The notes under the pieces: generated by a model | Told to the model about the DNA's origin: nothing | Databases searched by the model: none | The model's input: only the letters and a program-made list of their open reading frames with translations | Source of the DNA: Planctomycetia bacterium | Lineage (GTDB): Bacteria > Planctomycetota > Phycisphaerae > Phycisphaerales > SM1A02 | Direction: 5' to 3' | Assembly: GCA_009936695.1 (NCBI GenBank) | Contig: JAACEA010000309.1 | Coordinates: 1 to 6,110 of the forward strand | DNA length: 6,110 bases | Program-made: the position numbers and the translations under genes | Part shown: one piece after another, positions 5,930-6,110 of the stretch | Position numbering within the stretch: position 1 is the first letter of the stretch | Layout: every line of letters starts with the position of its first letter

Positions 5930-6110
5930 ATGAATCCGACTTCCATCGACTTCTCGCTCGCCGGCCGTCATTCGGTCGTCTGTGGCAGCACCCAGGGCAT
6001 CGGCCGGGCGATCGCGGAGGCGTTCGCGGCCGCGGGATCGTCCGTCACGCTCGTCGGCCGCAACGAGGACGGCCTCGAACAGGTCCGGTCCGCCTTGACC
6101 GACGCCGAGG
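5930..6110 (+). CDS. Short-chain dehydrogenase/reductase, N-terminal part (cut by window end)
   Basis: Only the first 60 residues are present; the frame is open at the window edge. After a short lead (MNPTSIDFSLAGR) comes a beta strand and the SDR nucleotide-binding motif, GSTQGIGRAIA (19-29), equivalent to TGxxxGIG. A helix follows, then a second strand ending VTLVGRNEDGLEQV (40-53), where Arg44 at the end of beta-2 is the kind of residue that often favours NADP(H). This is the classical FabG-like SDR start, so the product is a cytoplasmic NAD(P)-dependent oxidoreductase. The catalytic Ser-Tyr-Lys residues lie beyond the window, so substrate and completeness cannot be judged. The gene diverges from the MOSC-mobA operon and has no evident link to molybdenum chemistry. 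The start is supported by the usual SDR N-terminal length and the upstream TANNNT box. Confidence 0.9.
   Translation, partial: MNPTSIDFSLAGRHSVVCGSTQGIGRAIAEAFAAAGSSVTLVGRNEDGLEQVRSALTDAE

Noticed and set aside
1..6110. CRISPR arrays, tRNA/rRNA genes, insertion sequences, defence or phage genes
   Set aside because: No regularly spaced repeat array, RNA gene signature, transposase/integrase motif or terminal inverted repeats were seen; the genes are ordinary metabolic, secreted or membrane families.

Overview
The window looks like chromosomal DNA of a high-GC planctomycete, most likely a Phycisphaerales-type marine bacterium. This is an inference. It rests on the GC-rich base and codon use and on the first complete gene: a secreted calcium-propeller protein whose C-terminus carries two dockerin-like loops of the 'D-x-N-G-D/S-G-x-V-N-G-A-D' kind, a tail very common in Phycisphaerae secretomes. 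No rRNA, tRNA, CRISPR array, transposase or phage gene was seen.

Layout. Positions 1-51 may be the 3' end of an upstream gene with a short Gly-rich repeat. Positions 52-313 hold no convincing gene, but include a perfect 7-bp hairpin. A secreted 566-residue seven-bladed FG-GAP/VCBS propeller with a dockerin-like tail follows on + (314-2014). It converges, with a 13-base gap, on a small TM2-domain membrane protein on - (2028-2261). A 129-base divergent intergenic region separates TM2 from a 733-residue molybdopterin oxidoreductase of the FdhF/YdeP type on + (2391-4592). Tail-to-tail with it is a two-gene minus-strand operon: a MOSC-domain protein (5861-5286) followed by mobA (5289-4657), overlapping by four bases. 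Divergent from that operon is the 5' end of a short-chain dehydrogenase/reductase, cut by the window end (5930-6110).

How the genes fit together. The clear functional unit is molybdenum-cofactor chemistry. MobA adds GMP to molybdopterin to give the guanine-dinucleotide cofactor that FdhF-type enzymes bind as a pair. MOSC proteins bind or process Moco or its sulfur. The large oxidoreductase is the probable local client. Its substrate cannot be read from the sequence; formate dehydrogenase-like chemistry is the family default. Three of the start codons here (oxidoreductase, MOSC, SDR) have no clear Shine-Dalgarno but carry a TANNNT box 6-7 bases upstream, which suggests leaderless mRNAs.

I did not find a clearly new multi-gene system. 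The most interesting points are the divergent cysteine pattern of the oxidoreductase and its Moco neighbours, the leaderless-promoter pattern, and a strong excess of the palindrome CGATCG.
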